Shown here: piece by piece, positions 25,753 through 34,142 of the stretch
How positions within the stretch are numbered: position 1 is the first letter of the stretch
Layout: every line of letters starts with the position of its first letter
NCBI RefSeq assembly: GCF_030646155.1
Contig: NZ_JAUTDN010000021.1
Location: 23,532-87,531 of the forward strand
Length of the DNA: 64,000 nucleotides
Direction of reading: 5' to 3'
Source of the DNA: Conexibacter sp. CPCC 205762
GTDB taxonomy: Bacteria; Actinomycetota; Thermoleophilia; Solirubrobacterales; Solirubrobacteraceae
The notes under the pieces: model-generated
What the model was told of the DNA's origin: nothing
Databases searched by the model: none
Seen by the model: only the letters and a program-made list of their open reading frames with translations
Translations under genes and position numbers: made by a program

Positions 25753-26658
25753 ATGGACCGCTTCGAGCTGCAGGAGATGACGCTCCACGGCCACCGGATC
25801 GCCTTTCGCGCCGGCGGCAGCGGACCGGTGCTGGTGCTGGTGCACGGGATCACCTCGACGTCGCGCACGTGGGAGCGCGTCTTCCCGCTGCTGACGCGCC
25901 ACTTCACCGTGATCGCGCCGGATCTGCTGGGACACGGCCAGTCGGCGAAGCCGCGCGGCGACTACTCGCTCGGCGCCTACGCCAGCGGCGTGCGCGACCT
26001 GCTCGTCGCGCTCGGCCACGAGCGCGCGACCTTCGTCGGTCACTCGCTCGGCGGCGGCGTCGCGATGCAGCTCGCGTACCAGTTCCCCGAGCGCTGCGAG
26101 CGGCTGGTGCTGGTCGCCAGCGGCGGGCTGGGGCGCGAGGTCAGCGTGCTGCTGCGGGCGGCGACGCTGCCCGGCTCCGACGTCGTGCTGCCGCTGCTCG
26201 TCAACCACTACCTGCTCGACGCCGGCCGCTTCGTCGGCTCGCTGCTCGGCCGCCTCGGCCTGCGCGCCGGCACCGACATGGCCGAGATCGCGGCCGGTCA
26301 CGCCTCGCTCGCCGACCGCGACGCGCGCGCCGCGTTCGTCCACACGCTGCGCGCGATCGTCGATGCCGGCGGCCAGCGCGTCGACGCGCGCGACCGTCTC
26401 TACCTGGCCGAGCACGTCCCGTTCCTGATCGTCTGGGGCGAGCACGACAGCGTCATTCCCGCCTCGCACGGGCGCGATGCGCACGCGCTCGTGCCGTCGA
26501 GCCGGCTGGAGCTGTTCGAGCGCTCCGGCCACTTCCCGCAGCTGGACGAGCCGACGCGCTTCATCGAGGTGCTGGAGGAGTTCGTCGCCACGACCGCGCC
26601 GGCCGAGCTTGCGCCGGAGGAGTGGCGGGAACTGCTGCGGGTCGGCCGCGCGGCCTAG
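25753..26658 (+). CDS. Alpha/beta hydrolase
   Basis: 301 residues from ATG 25753; an upstream in-frame start (25651) gives a Cys/Arg-rich stretch and is rejected. Oxyanion region LVLVHGITSTSRTW, nucleophile elbow GHSLGGG (about residue 97), acid WGEHDSVIP (about 225) and SGHFPQ His (about 255) form a full catalytic triad. The cap domain (VLLRAATLPGSDVVLPLLVNHYLLDAG) is hydrophobic, suggesting a lipophilic substrate, in line with the divergent lipid methyltransferase. Its stop overlaps the convergent methyltransferase stop in a shared CTAG. Confidence 0.85.
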   Translation: MDRFELQEMTLHGHRIAFRAGGSGPVLVLVHGITSTSRTWERVFPLLTRHFTVIAPDLLGHGQSAKPRGDYSLGAYASGVRDLLVALGHERATFVGHSLGGGVAMQLAYQFPERCERLVLVASGGLGREVSVLLRAATLPGSDVVLPLLVNHYLLDAGRFVGSLLGRLGLRAGTDMAEIAAGHASLADRDARAAFVHTLRAIVDAGGQRVDARDRLYLAEHVPFLIVWGEHDSVIPASHGRDAHALVPSSRLELFERSGHFPQLDEPTRFIEVLEEFVATTAPAELAPEEWRELLRVGRAA

Positions 26659-27329
26659 CCGGCCGCCCGCGCGGAGCGCAGCTCCAGCGGGCCGCCGAGC
26701 GTTCGCAGACGGTCGTGCAGGCGCTGGTCGCCGAAGCCGGCGGCGGCGAGCAGGCCGGGCAGCTCGCCGTTGCCGAGCGGAGCGGTGTTCTCGACGCCGT
26801 CGAGCAGCTGGAGGCCGCGGAAGGCGAGCCGCATCAGCGGATCGCGCGCCGGCCCCCAGTCGGCGACGTGGATCCGGCCGCCCGGCCGCAGCACCCGCCG
26901 CGCCTCCGCCAGCGCGGTCCGCTGGGTCGCGGGGGAGAGGTGGTGCAGCAGCAGCGACATCACGACCCGGTCGGCGCTCGCGTCCGGCAGCGGCAGCGCG
27001 TCCGCGAGCCCTTCCCGCCAGTCGACGGCCTCCGCGCCGCGCTTCCCGCGCGCCCGCGCCAGCGTCGCCGGATCGCCGTCGATCCCGATCGCGCGCACGC
27101 CCGCCCCACCCAACATGGTGGTGAAGGAGCCGGTCCCGCAGCCGACCTCGACGAGATCGAGCGGCCGCTCGGGCGGTGCGCCGTCGAGCACCTGCGCGAG
27201 CAGGCGGGAGCGGAAGGTGCGCTCGCGCACGGTCAGCGCGACGAGCGGGTCGTAGAGCGCGAGCGGGGCGCGGCCGGCGGCACGAACGTAACCGGCGCGC
27301 CGCTCGGGCTGGCGAGTTAGAGTTCTCAT
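26655..27329 (-). CDS. Class I SAM-dependent methyltransferase
   Basis: 224 residues. Motif I LVEVGCGTGSFTTML (about 60-74), acidic IGIDGDP loop, SLLLHHLSP and a VLRPGGRIHVADWG post-motif, as in UbiE/Methyltransf_11 proteins. Substrate unknown. The ATG at 27329 lies directly beside a TGCAAC-N6-GTTAC sequence that also covers the start of the nearby TetR gene, so this gene is probably TetR-controlled. Confidence 0.85.
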   Translation of the reverse strand: MRTLTRQPERRAGYVRAAGRAPLALYDPLVALTVRERTFRSRLLAQVLDGAPPERPLDLVEVGCGTGSFTTMLGGAGVRAIGIDGDPATLARARGKRGAEAVDWREGLADALPLPDASADRVVMSLLLHHLSPATQRTALAEARRVLRPGGRIHVADWGPARDPLMRLAFRGLQLLDGVENTAPLGNGELPGLLAAAGFGDQRLHDRLRTLGGPLELRSARAAG

Positions 27330-27364
27330 GCAACATCAACGTTACCCATATGCAACGTTGATGT
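27329..27364. promoter_or_regulatory. Candidate TetR operator in divergent promoter
   Basis: TGCAAC-ATCAAC-GTTAC at 27329-27345 matches the sequence at the TetR gene start (TGCAAC-N6-GTTAC). In addition ACATCAACGTT (27333-27343) and AACGTTGATGT (27354-27364) form a perfect 11-bp inverted repeat with 10-bp spacer, and TGCAAC recurs at 27351. The element sits between the divergent methyltransferase and the small membrane protein. Confidence 0.6.
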
Positions 27365-27385
27365 CCACCCCCAACCGTCACGACG

Positions 27386-27763
27386 ATGCCCCTGCTCAGC
27401 TCACTCGGCCTGATCTCGCTCGCGCTCGCGGGCCTGTCCGGCTGGCTCGTGCTGGCGACGATGCAGCAGCCGGAATGGTTCTCCCGGCACGGCGTCGTCG
27501 CGCCGGCGCGCTTCCGCCAGCTCCACCTCGACTGGGTCTCGATGGGGCTGATCCTGATCGCGATCGACCAGGTCGTGCCCGACCGCCCGGCGTGGCTCAC
27601 CGCCCTGCTCGCCTTCGGCCTGGTCGTCAACCCGCTGCTGTTCGTGCCGCTCGCGTGGGGGCGGGAGCAGTCGGACAAGCTGCCCTATCGCATCGTCACG
27701 GTCGCCTCCTTCACCGCTGCCAGCGGCGGCCTGGCGGCACTCGCGCTCTACGCGCTGCTCTGA
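27386..27763 (+). CDS. Small four-helix membrane protein
   Basis: 125 residues, four hydrophobic helices (about 5-27, 49-65, 68-88, 103-124), with RQLHLDWVSMGLILIAID at helix two and a short loop GREQSDKLPYR. I do not recognise the family by name. It is divergent from the methyltransferase across the TGCAAC/GTTAC operator and convergent with the TetR gene, so it is a probable member of that regulon. Confidence 0.75.
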   Translation: MPLLSSLGLISLALAGLSGWLVLATMQQPEWFSRHGVVAPARFRQLHLDWVSMGLILIAIDQVVPDRPAWLTALLAFGLVVNPLLFVPLAWGREQSDKLPYRIVTVASFTAASGGLAALALYALL

Positions 27764-27768
27764 CACCC

Positions 27769-27797
27769 TGTCTCACCCTCAGGTCGAGGGTGAGACA
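27769..27797. terminator. Bidirectional terminator hairpin
   Basis: A perfect 12-bp inverted repeat TGTCTCACCCTC / GAGGGTGAGACA with AGGTC loop, between the convergent membrane-protein and TetR genes. It overlaps the TetR stop codon. Confidence 0.75.
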
Positions 27798-28432
27798 AGT
27801 CCTTGGATAGTCAGCTGCACCAGTGCATCGCGGCATCGTTCATGGCTCCAGCCATGCTCGCCGCGCAGGTGGATGTAGGTCCCGCCGACCTGGTTGAAGA
27901 GCACGACCGCGACCTCGTCCGGATCGTCCTGCGCCCGCAGCGACCCGTCCGCGGCACCGTCGCGCAGCAGCCGCGCCAGCGGCTCGAAGAAGACGGCCCG
28001 CGTCCCGAGTCCGTCTGAGCCGCTCTCGTCATCGGCCCCCGCGTCGCCCGCCGAGGCATCGCCCGCCGCGCCGACGCCTCCCGCGCCCGCGTCGTGAAAG
28101 ACCGCGTCCCGTCGCGCCCGCAGCGCGACGAGCACGTCCAGCTCGCGGTCGGCGGTCGCGCAGATCGCGGTCAGCGCCGCCTCCAGCCGCTCGCGCCCGC
28201 TGCCGGCCGAGGTCAGCGCCGGCCACAGTGCGCGCCGGTAGGCGTCCGCGGCGTCCTCCGCCAGCGCGCCCAGCAGCGCCTCGCGGTCGATCCCGCGGCG
28301 GTGAAGCGTCACGCGCGACAGCCCCGCCTCCTGCGCGATCCGCTCGACGGTCGCACCGGAGTAGCCGTAGCGGGCGAACGCCCGCCGCGCAGCAGCGCGC
28401 AGCGACGCGTCGATGACAGGCGTGTTGCTCAT
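27779..28432 (-). CDS. TetR family transcriptional regulator
   Basis: 217 residues from ATG 28432 (MSNTPVIDAS); TTG at 28438 is an alternative. The HTH is residues about 10-50: AFARYGYSGATVERIAQEAGLSRVTLHRRG. The C-terminal ligand domain has an unusual Gly/Ala/Asp-rich insert about residues 117-143 (GAGGVGAAGDASAGDAGAD). The start region overlaps TGCAAC-N6-GTTAC (28434-28450), which recurs at the methyltransferase/membrane-protein promoter 1.1 kb away, implying autoregulation plus control of that pair. Confidence 0.85.
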   Translation of the reverse strand: MSNTPVIDASLRAAARRAFARYGYSGATVERIAQEAGLSRVTLHRRGIDREALLGALAEDAADAYRRALWPALTSAGSGRERLEAALTAICATADRELDVLVALRARRDAVFHDAGAGGVGAAGDASAGDAGADDESGSDGLGTRAVFFEPLARLLRDGAADGSLRAQDDPDEVAVVLFNQVGGTYIHLRGEHGWSHERCRDALVQLTIQGLVSPST

Positions 28433-28433
28433 C

Positions 28434-28450
28434 TGCAACGCGAATGTTAC
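28434..28450. promoter_or_regulatory. Candidate TetR autoregulatory operator
   Basis: TGCAAC-GCGAAT-GTTAC, an imperfect palindrome (GCAAC/GTTAC half-sites), two bases upstream of the TetR ATG. It has the same half-sites and spacing as 27329-27345, with an unrelated spacer. Confidence 0.6.
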
Positions 28451-28484
28451 GCGCCAGCCGGCGTGAGGCGGCGCGGTGCCCGCA

Positions 28485-30281
28485 TCACGCGGCAGGAGCC
28501 GACGGCGCGCCCGCGTCGTCGCGCGCGACCAGCCGCGCGTAGAGGCCGCCGCGGGCCATCAGCTCGGCGTGCGTGCCGCGCTCGGCGAGCCGGCCTCTGT
28601 CGAGCACGACGATCTGGTCGGCGTCGCGCACCGTCGACAGGCGGTGAGCGATCGTGATCGTCGTGCGGCCCTCGGCGAGCCGGTCCAACGCCTCCTGCAC
28701 CGCCTGCTCGGTCTGCGTGTCGAGAGCGCTGGTCGCCTCGTCGAGCACCAGCACCGGCGGGTTGCGCAGCAGCGTCCGCGCGATCGCCATCCGCTGCTTC
28801 TCGCCGCCGCTGAAGCGGTAGCCGCGCTCGCCGACGACGCTGTCGTAGCCGTCGGGCAGCGAGGCGATCAGGTCGTGGATGCGGGCGTTGCGCGCCGCCG
28901 CCTCGATCTCGGCGTCGGTCGCGTCCGGCCGCGCGAAGCGGAGGTTCTCGCGCACCGAGGCGTGGAACAGGTAGGTCTCCTGCGAGACGACGCCGACGGT
29001 CGCCGCGAGCGAGTCGAACGAGACCTGTCTGATGTCGACGCCGTCGATCGTGACCGCGCCCCGCTCGGCCTCGTACAGCCGCGCCACCAGGTAGCCGAGC
29101 GTCGTCTTGCCGGCGCCGGTCTCGCCGACGATCGCCGTGCGCGTCCCGGCCGGCACGACCAGGTCGATCCCGTCCAGCGTCCACGGCGCCGGAGAGCCGT
29201 CCGGCAGCGTCCGCGCGTAACGGAAGCCGACGTCCTCGAAGCGCACCTCCCCGAGCACCTCCTCGGGCCGCAGCCGCACCGGGTCGGCCGCCTCCTCGAT
29301 GTCGACCGGCAGGTCGAGGTACTCGAAGATCCGCTCGAACAGCGCCAGCGAGGTCTGCACGTCGAGCCCGACCGACAGCAGCTGCCCGATCGGGAACAGC
29401 AGCCGCGTCTGCAGCGTCGTGAACGCGACGACGGTGCCGATCGAGATCGCCTGCCCGCCGTCGGCGATCGACTGCCCGGCGAACCAGTAGACGGCCGCCG
29501 GCATGATCGCGAACGTCATCTGCACGGTCGCCATCCGCCAGCGCCCGGCCATCCGCTGCCGCACCTCGATCCCGGCCAGCTCCTGCGACTCGCGCGCGAA
29601 CCGCTCGGCGAGGTCGCCGCCGCGGCCCATCGTCTTGCCGAGCAGCATCCCGGAGACCGACAGCGACTCCTCCACCAGCGACGAGAGGTCGGCCAGTCTG
29701 CCCTGCTTGGTCGCCGTGATGCGCTTGCGCTCCTGGCCGACGCGGCGCGTCAGCCAGACGAAGAACGGCAGCAGGATCAGCGAGAAGACCGCCAGCCGCC
29801 AGTCGAGCAGCGCCATCGCGACGATCGTCGCCACGACCGTCGTCACGTTCGAGGCGATCGAGGTCGCCGTCGAGGTGACGACGTTGTCGATCCCGCCGAT
29901 GTCGTTGGAGATGCGCGACTGCACCTCGCCGGTGCGGGTTCTCGTGAAGAAGGCGAGCGACAGCCGCTGCAGGTGGCGGTAGACGGACGCGCGCAGGTCG
30001 TGCATCACCTGCTGGCCGACGATGTTGGAGAGGTAGGTCTGCCCGACGCTCAGCGCGCCGGTGACGACGGCGATCGCGATCATCCCGAGGACGAGCGCGG
30101 ACAGCAGCCCGGTGCGCTGGTCGGGGATCGCGACGTCGAGCACCTCGCGCAGCAGGAACGGCGAGATCATGCTCAATCCGGCGGAGAGCACGATCAGCCC
30201 GAGCACGAGCGAGAGGCGCGCGCGATAGGGGCGGAAGAGGGCGAGGATGCGACGTCCGTCGCGTGGTGGGGCCTGACTCAC
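28485..30281 (-). CDS. ABC transporter, fused permease and ATPase (exporter type)
   Basis: 598 residues from GTG 30281 (VSQAPPRDGRR). A longer start at 30335 would run through a terminator-like hairpin and give a poly-Arg/Gly start, so I reject it. Six membrane helices (about 25-290) with the exporter signature FFTRTRTGEVQSRISND, then the nucleotide-binding domain: Walker A GETGAGKTT (about 378), Q-loop VVSQETYLF, signature FSGGEKQR, Walker B VLVLDEATSALD and switch AHRLST. Half-transporters like this dimerise to export lipids, peptides or drugs. No partner gene is adjacent. Substrate unknown. Confidence 0.9.
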   Translation of the reverse strand: MSQAPPRDGRRILALFRPYRARLSLVLGLIVLSAGLSMISPFLLREVLDVAIPDQRTGLLSALVLGMIAIAVVTGALSVGQTYLSNIVGQQVMHDLRASVYRHLQRLSLAFFTRTRTGEVQSRISNDIGGIDNVVTSTATSIASNVTTVVATIVAMALLDWRLAVFSLILLPFFVWLTRRVGQERKRITATKQGRLADLSSLVEESLSVSGMLLGKTMGRGGDLAERFARESQELAGIEVRQRMAGRWRMATVQMTFAIMPAAVYWFAGQSIADGGQAISIGTVVAFTTLQTRLLFPIGQLLSVGLDVQTSLALFERIFEYLDLPVDIEEAADPVRLRPEEVLGEVRFEDVGFRYARTLPDGSPAPWTLDGIDLVVPAGTRTAIVGETGAGKTTLGYLVARLYEAERGAVTIDGVDIRQVSFDSLAATVGVVSQETYLFHASVRENLRFARPDATDAEIEAAARNARIHDLIASLPDGYDSVVGERGYRFSGGEKQRMAIARTLLRNPPVLVLDEATSALDTQTEQAVQEALDRLAEGRTTITIAHRLSTVRDADQIVVLDRGRLAERGTHAELMARGGLYARLVARDDAGAPSAPAA

Positions 30282-30299
30282 GTCTACCGAGGATAGGAA

Positions 30300-30328
30300 G
30301 GCGCCGCCGCCACCACGCCGGCGGCGCC
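30300..30328 (-). terminator. Hairpin between FAH-family gene and ABC transporter
   Basis: GGCGCCGCCG (30300-30309) and CGGCGGCGCC (30319-30328), a perfect 10-bp inverted repeat with 9-nt loop, 13 bp after the FAH-family stop. No T-tract. Confidence 0.55.
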
Positions 30329-30341
30329 TCCGCACCCCGCC

Positions 30342-31160
30342 TTACAGCTCGACGACCGTATTGGTGATCGCGCCGATCCCCTCCACCGAGACCTCGACGA
30401 CGTCGCCGGCCTGCAGCGAGCGGATCGGGTCCATGAACTCGCCGCAGCCCCAGGGCGTGCCGGTGAGGATCACGTCGCCGGCCTCGAGCGTGAAGCTGTG
30501 GGAGCAGAACGAGATCAGCTCGGCGACGCCGAAGACCATCTCCTTCGTGTTCGAGTCCTGCACCGCCTCGCCGTTGACGCGCGTCGTGATCGCGAGCGTC
30601 TGCGGGTCGGCGACCTCGTCGGCGGTGACGATCGCCGGGCCGAGCGGGCAGAAGGTGTCGAGCGACTTGCCGCGCACCCACTGGCCGTCGGCGAACTGCA
30701 CGTCACGCGCGGAGACGTCGTTGGCGACGGTGTAGCCGAAGACGTGCGAGAGCGCCTCCTCGGCTGACACGCGCGACGCCGTTCTGCCGATCACGGCGGC
30801 CAGCTCGACCTCCCAGTCGACTCTCTGCGTGATCGCGCGGTCGACGCGGATCTCGTCGCCGTCGCCGATCACGCTGGTCGTGAACTTGGTGAAGACGAGC
30901 GGCGACTTCGGCGCCTCCATGCCCGTCTCGCGGACGTGGTCCATGTAGTTGAGGCCGATCGCGACGATCTTGCCGGGCGCCAGCGGCGCGGTCAGCGTCG
31001 CGTCGTCGAGCGCCTGCTCGCGCACGGCCGGCAGCGCGCCGCCGGCGGCGATCAGATCGCGCACGGTCGTGCCGGCGGGGACGTCGAGCGGGTAGAGCGC
31101 GCCGTCGCGGTCGACGACGGGCGTGGGGGTGCCGTTCGAGATGGCGGTGCCGATGCGCAT
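30342..31160 (-). CDS. Fumarylacetoacetate hydrolase family protein
   Basis: 272 residues. Conserved FAH-family core: IVAIGLNYMDHVRETG (about 65), KSPLVFTKFTTSVIGDGD, metal-binding WEVELAAVIG (Glu residues about 116-118), YTVANDVSARDVQ, KSLDTFCPLGP and GDVILTGTPWGCG. Members hydrolyse or decarboxylate 2-oxo acids and acylpyruvates in aromatic or amino-acid breakdown. It is divergent from an FCD-type GntR gene across 54 bp that contains two TGGTCnGACCA palindromes, so it is the expected target of that regulator. Confidence 0.9.
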   Translation of the reverse strand: MRIGTAISNGTPTPVVDRDGALYPLDVPAGTTVRDLIAAGGALPAVREQALDDATLTAPLAPGKIVAIGLNYMDHVRETGMEAPKSPLVFTKFTTSVIGDGDEIRVDRAITQRVDWEVELAAVIGRTASRVSAEEALSHVFGYTVANDVSARDVQFADGQWVRGKSLDTFCPLGPAIVTADEVADPQTLAITTRVNGEAVQDSNTKEMVFGVAELISFCSHSFTLEAGDVILTGTPWGCGEFMDPIRSLQAGDVVEVSVEGIGAITNTVVEL

Positions 31161-31174
31161 GGATACCTCAAAAA

Positions 31175-31199
31175 TGGTCAGACCAATATGGTCCGACCA
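31175..31199. promoter_or_regulatory. Twin GntR/FadR-type operators
   Basis: Two perfect palindromes, TGGTCAGACCA (31175-31185) and TGGTCCGACCA (31189-31199), 14 bp centre to centre. TGGT-n(2-3)-ACCA is the known FadR/FCD operator shape. They lie between the divergent FAH-family and GntR genes and abut the TATAAT of the latter. Confidence 0.85.
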
Positions 31200-31200
31200 C

Positions 31201-31206
31201 TATAAT
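31201..31206 (+). promoter_or_regulatory. -10 box of the GntR gene
   Basis: A perfect TATAAT two bases after the second operator; TCAGAC 17 bp upstream is a weak -35. The expected transcription start (about 31213) is only about 2 nt before the ATG at 31215, so the mRNA is probably leaderless. Confidence 0.65.
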
Positions 31207-31214
31207 CGGCTGCG

Positions 31215-31826
31215 ATGCCGCCACGCAACCATGTCGCCGAACGCCTGCGTGAGCTGCTCTCCGACGAGCACGTCGCGCCTGGCGAGAGGCTGCCGCCGGA
31301 GCGGGAGCTGGCGGCCCAGCTCGGCGTCTCGCGCTCGAGCCTGCGCGAGGGGCTCAGACGGCTCTCGGACCTCGGCATCATCGAGTCGCGCCAGGGCTCG
31401 GGCACCTACCGCGCGCCGCTGGACCTCGGCGACCTGTTCGAGGTCCGCCGCCGGCTGGAGCCGCTCGCCGCGCGCCTCGCCGCGACCCGCCGCGACGCGC
31501 ACGACCTGCGCCTGCTCGACGAGGCGGTCGCCGAGATGCGCGCCGCGCTGCCCGACGCCAACCACTTCGGCGACGCCGACGTGGCCGCCCACGCCGCGAT
31601 CGTCGAGGCCTCCGGCAGCGTCCCGCTGCGCGTCCTCTTCAGCGCGATCGCCGACCTGCTGCGCCACTCGCGCACGAGCACCGCGAGCGATCCCGCCCTG
31701 CGCACGCTCGCGCTGGAGGAGATGGGCGCGATCGTCGGCGCGATCGACGCCGGCGACGGCGACGCCGCCGAGCAGGCGATGCACGCCCACCTGCAGCACG
31801 TCGGCGCGAGCGTCGGCGCCGGCTAA
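31215..31826 (+). CDS. FCD-type GntR transcriptional regulator
   Basis: 203 residues. Winged HTH about 5-65 (PPERELAAQLGVSRSSLREGLRRLSDLGIIESRQGSGTY), then a helical FCD domain with conserved metal-type residues (HAAIVEASGSVPL, His near residue 170 in HAHLQHV). The family senses carboxylic acids and represses neighbouring catabolic genes. Twin TGGTCnGACCA operators lie between it and the FAH-family gene. The TATAAT-to-ATG distance implies a leaderless transcript. It is convergent with the molybdoenzyme gene, overlapping by four bases at the stops. Confidence 0.9.
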   Translation: MPPRNHVAERLRELLSDEHVAPGERLPPERELAAQLGVSRSSLREGLRRLSDLGIIESRQGSGTYRAPLDLGDLFEVRRRLEPLAARLAATRRDAHDLRLLDEAVAEMRAALPDANHFGDADVAAHAAIVEASGSVPLRVLFSAIADLLRHSRTSTASDPALRTLALEEMGAIVGAIDAGDGDAAEQAMHAHLQHVGASVGAG

Positions 31827-34126
31827 GCCGCGCTGCGCTGCAGCCGGACGATGACGCTCTTCGACGCCGGCTGGTTGGAGCCGTCGGCGGTCGAGTCGAG
31901 CGGGACGAGCGGGTTCGTCTCCGGGTAGTAGGCGGCGGCGCAGCCGCGGGGCGTGTCGTAGCTGACGATGCGGAAGCGGTCCGCCCGTCGCTCGATCCCG
32001 TCCGGCGCCTCGCCGATCAGGTCGACGACGTCGCCCTCCGCGAAGCCCAGCTGCTCGATGTCGCGGGCGCTGAGGAAGACGACGCGGCGGCCGGCCTTGA
32101 CGCCGCGGTAGCGGTCGTTGAGGCCGTAGATCGTCGTGTTGTACTGGTCGTGCGAGCGCAGCGTCTGCAGCACCAGCCGGCCCTCGGGCACGGTCACGCA
32201 CGTCAGCGGGTTGGTCAGGAAGCGGGCCTTGCCGGTCGTCGTCGGGAAGGTGCGCGAGTCGCGCGGCGGGTGCGGCAGCGCGAAGCCGCCCGGCTGCGCG
32301 ATCCGCTGCTCGAACCGCTCGAAGCCGGGCACGACCTGCTCGATCTTCTGGCGCAGCAGGCGGTAGTCGCCCGCGAACCGCTCCCACGGGAGGTCGGCGC
32401 CGGCGCGGCCGCCGTCGACGGGCCCGAGCACGGCGCGCGCCAGCCCGGCGACGATCGCGACCTCGCTGCGCAGCTCCTCCGACGCCGGCGCGAGCGTGCC
32501 GCGCGAGTGGTGGACCATCCCCATCGAGTCCTCGACGGTGACCGCCTGCGCGCCGCGCGCCTGCATGTCCAGCTCGGTGCGGCCGAGCGTCGGCAGGATC
32601 AGCGCCTGCGTGCCGTGGACGACGTGCGAGCGGTTGAGCTTGGTCGAGACGTGGACCGTCAGGCGGCAGGCGCGCAGCGCGGCGAAGGTCGCGTCGGTGT
32701 CGGGCGCGGCGCTGGCGAAGTTGCCGCCCATCGCGAAGAAGACGTGCGCTCTGCCGTCGCGCATCGCGCGGATCGCCTCGACCGCGTCGAGCCCGTGCGC
32801 CTGCGGCGGCGCGAACCCGAGCGCGCTGTGGAGCCGTTCCAGGAACGCCGGCGCGGGCTTCTCGTAGATCCCCATCGTGCGGTCGCCCTGCACGTTGGAG
32901 TGGCCGCGGACGGGGCAGACGCCGGCGCCGGGCCGGCCGATGTTGCCGCGCAGCAGCAGGAACGAGACGAACTCGCGGATCGTCGCGACGGCGTTCTTGT
33001 GCTGTGTGATCCCCATCGCCCAGCAGACGACCGTCCGCTCCGATCTGATCGCCAGCTCGGCGACCAGCTCGATCTCCTCGCGGCGCAGGCCGGTCGCGGC
33101 CAGGACCGCGTCCCAGTCGAGCTGCTGGAGCGCGGCCGACCAGGCCTCGAAGCCGTCGGTGTGGGCCTCGATGAAGGCGTGGTCGAGCACCGTCCCGGGC
33201 GCCGCCGCCTCGGCGTCGAGCAGCAGCTTCGAGAGCGCCTGGAAGAGCGCGAGGTCGCCGTTGACCCTGACCTGCAGCCAGTGGTCGGCGAGCGCGGTGC
33301 CGTGGCCGAGCATGCCCTTCGGCGTCTGCGGGTTCTTGAAGCGGATCAGCCCCGCCTCCGGCAGCGGGTTGATCGAGACGATCGTCGCGCCGTTGCCCTT
33401 CGCCGCCTCCAGCGCCGACAGCATCCGCGGGTGGTTGGTGCCGGGGTTCTGGCCGACGATCAGCAGCAGGTCGGCGTGCTCGACGTCCTCCAGCGTGACG
33501 CTGCCCTTGCCGATCCCGATCGTCTCCGTCAGCGCCACGCCGCTCGACTCGTGGCACATGTTCGAGCAGTCGGGCAGGTTGTTCGTGCCGTAGGCGCGCA
33601 CGAACGCCTGGTAGGCGAAGGCGGCCTCGTTCGAGGTGCGGCCGGAGGTGTAGAAGATCGCCTCGTCGGGCGTCGGCAGCGCGTTCAGCTCCTGCGCGAT
33701 CAGCCCGTACGCCTCCTCCCACGAGATCGGCGCGTAGTGCGAGGCGCCGTCGCGCAGCACCATCGGGTGCGTGAGGCGGCCGGAGCGACCGAGCTGGTAG
33801 TCGGTCCAGTCGGCCAGCTCGGCGACCGGGTGGCGCGCGAAGAAGTCCGGGTCGACGCGCTTGCGGGTCGCCTCCTCGGCGACCGCCTTGGCGCCGTTCT
33901 CGCAGAACTCGGCGACGTGCGTGTGGCCGGGCTCGGGCCAGGCGCAGCCGGGGCAGTCGAAGCCGTCGGGCTGGTTGAGGCGGCGCAGCGCTCTGAAGCT
34001 GCGCACGACGCCCATCTGCTCCTGCGCGTGGCGCAGCGCGACGGCGACCGCCTCCATCCCGGCGGCGTGGTCGTGCGGTGGTCTGACGGAGAGCTTGCGG
34101 TCCTCGGCGTTCGTCCGCTCCGGCAT
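31823..34126 (-). CDS. FdhF/YdeP-family molybdopterin oxidoreductase
   Basis: 767 residues, close to the usual length for YdeP-type proteins. Near the N-terminus FDCPGCAWPEPGHTH and FCENGAKAV match the family cluster region. TSGRTSNEAAFAYQAFVRAYGTNNLPDCSNMCHESS provides the pterin/metal region, with QNPGTNHPRM and NIGRPGAGVCPVRGHSNVQGDRT. The C-terminal molydop-binding domain has LRSHDQYNTTIYG. YdeP relatives are predicted formate-dehydrogenase-like enzymes, and E. coli YdeP is tied to acid resistance; the true substrate is unknown. No FdhD gene is nearby. It is followed on the same strand, 16 bp upstream, by the cysteine-dioxygenase-like gene. Confidence 0.88.
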   Translation of the reverse strand: MPERTNAEDRKLSVRPPHDHAAGMEAVAVALRHAQEQMGVVRSFRALRRLNQPDGFDCPGCAWPEPGHTHVAEFCENGAKAVAEEATRKRVDPDFFARHPVAELADWTDYQLGRSGRLTHPMVLRDGASHYAPISWEEAYGLIAQELNALPTPDEAIFYTSGRTSNEAAFAYQAFVRAYGTNNLPDCSNMCHESSGVALTETIGIGKGSVTLEDVEHADLLLIVGQNPGTNHPRMLSALEAAKGNGATIVSINPLPEAGLIRFKNPQTPKGMLGHGTALADHWLQVRVNGDLALFQALSKLLLDAEAAAPGTVLDHAFIEAHTDGFEAWSAALQQLDWDAVLAATGLRREEIELVAELAIRSERTVVCWAMGITQHKNAVATIREFVSFLLLRGNIGRPGAGVCPVRGHSNVQGDRTMGIYEKPAPAFLERLHSALGFAPPQAHGLDAVEAIRAMRDGRAHVFFAMGGNFASAAPDTDATFAALRACRLTVHVSTKLNRSHVVHGTQALILPTLGRTELDMQARGAQAVTVEDSMGMVHHSRGTLAPASEELRSEVAIVAGLARAVLGPVDGGRAGADLPWERFAGDYRLLRQKIEQVVPGFERFEQRIAQPGGFALPHPPRDSRTFPTTTGKARFLTNPLTCVTVPEGRLVLQTLRSHDQYNTTIYGLNDRYRGVKAGRRVVFLSARDIEQLGFAEGDVVDLIGEAPDGIERRADRFRIVSYDTPRGCAAAYYPETNPLVPLDSTADGSNQPASKSVIVRLQRSAA

Positions 34127-34142
34127 CCACCGAGCGTACTCC

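Noticed and set aside
27328..27810. Longer plus-strand ORF overlapping the small membrane protein
   Set aside because: Arg/Pro-rich product in another frame; the 27386 frame gives four clean membrane helices.
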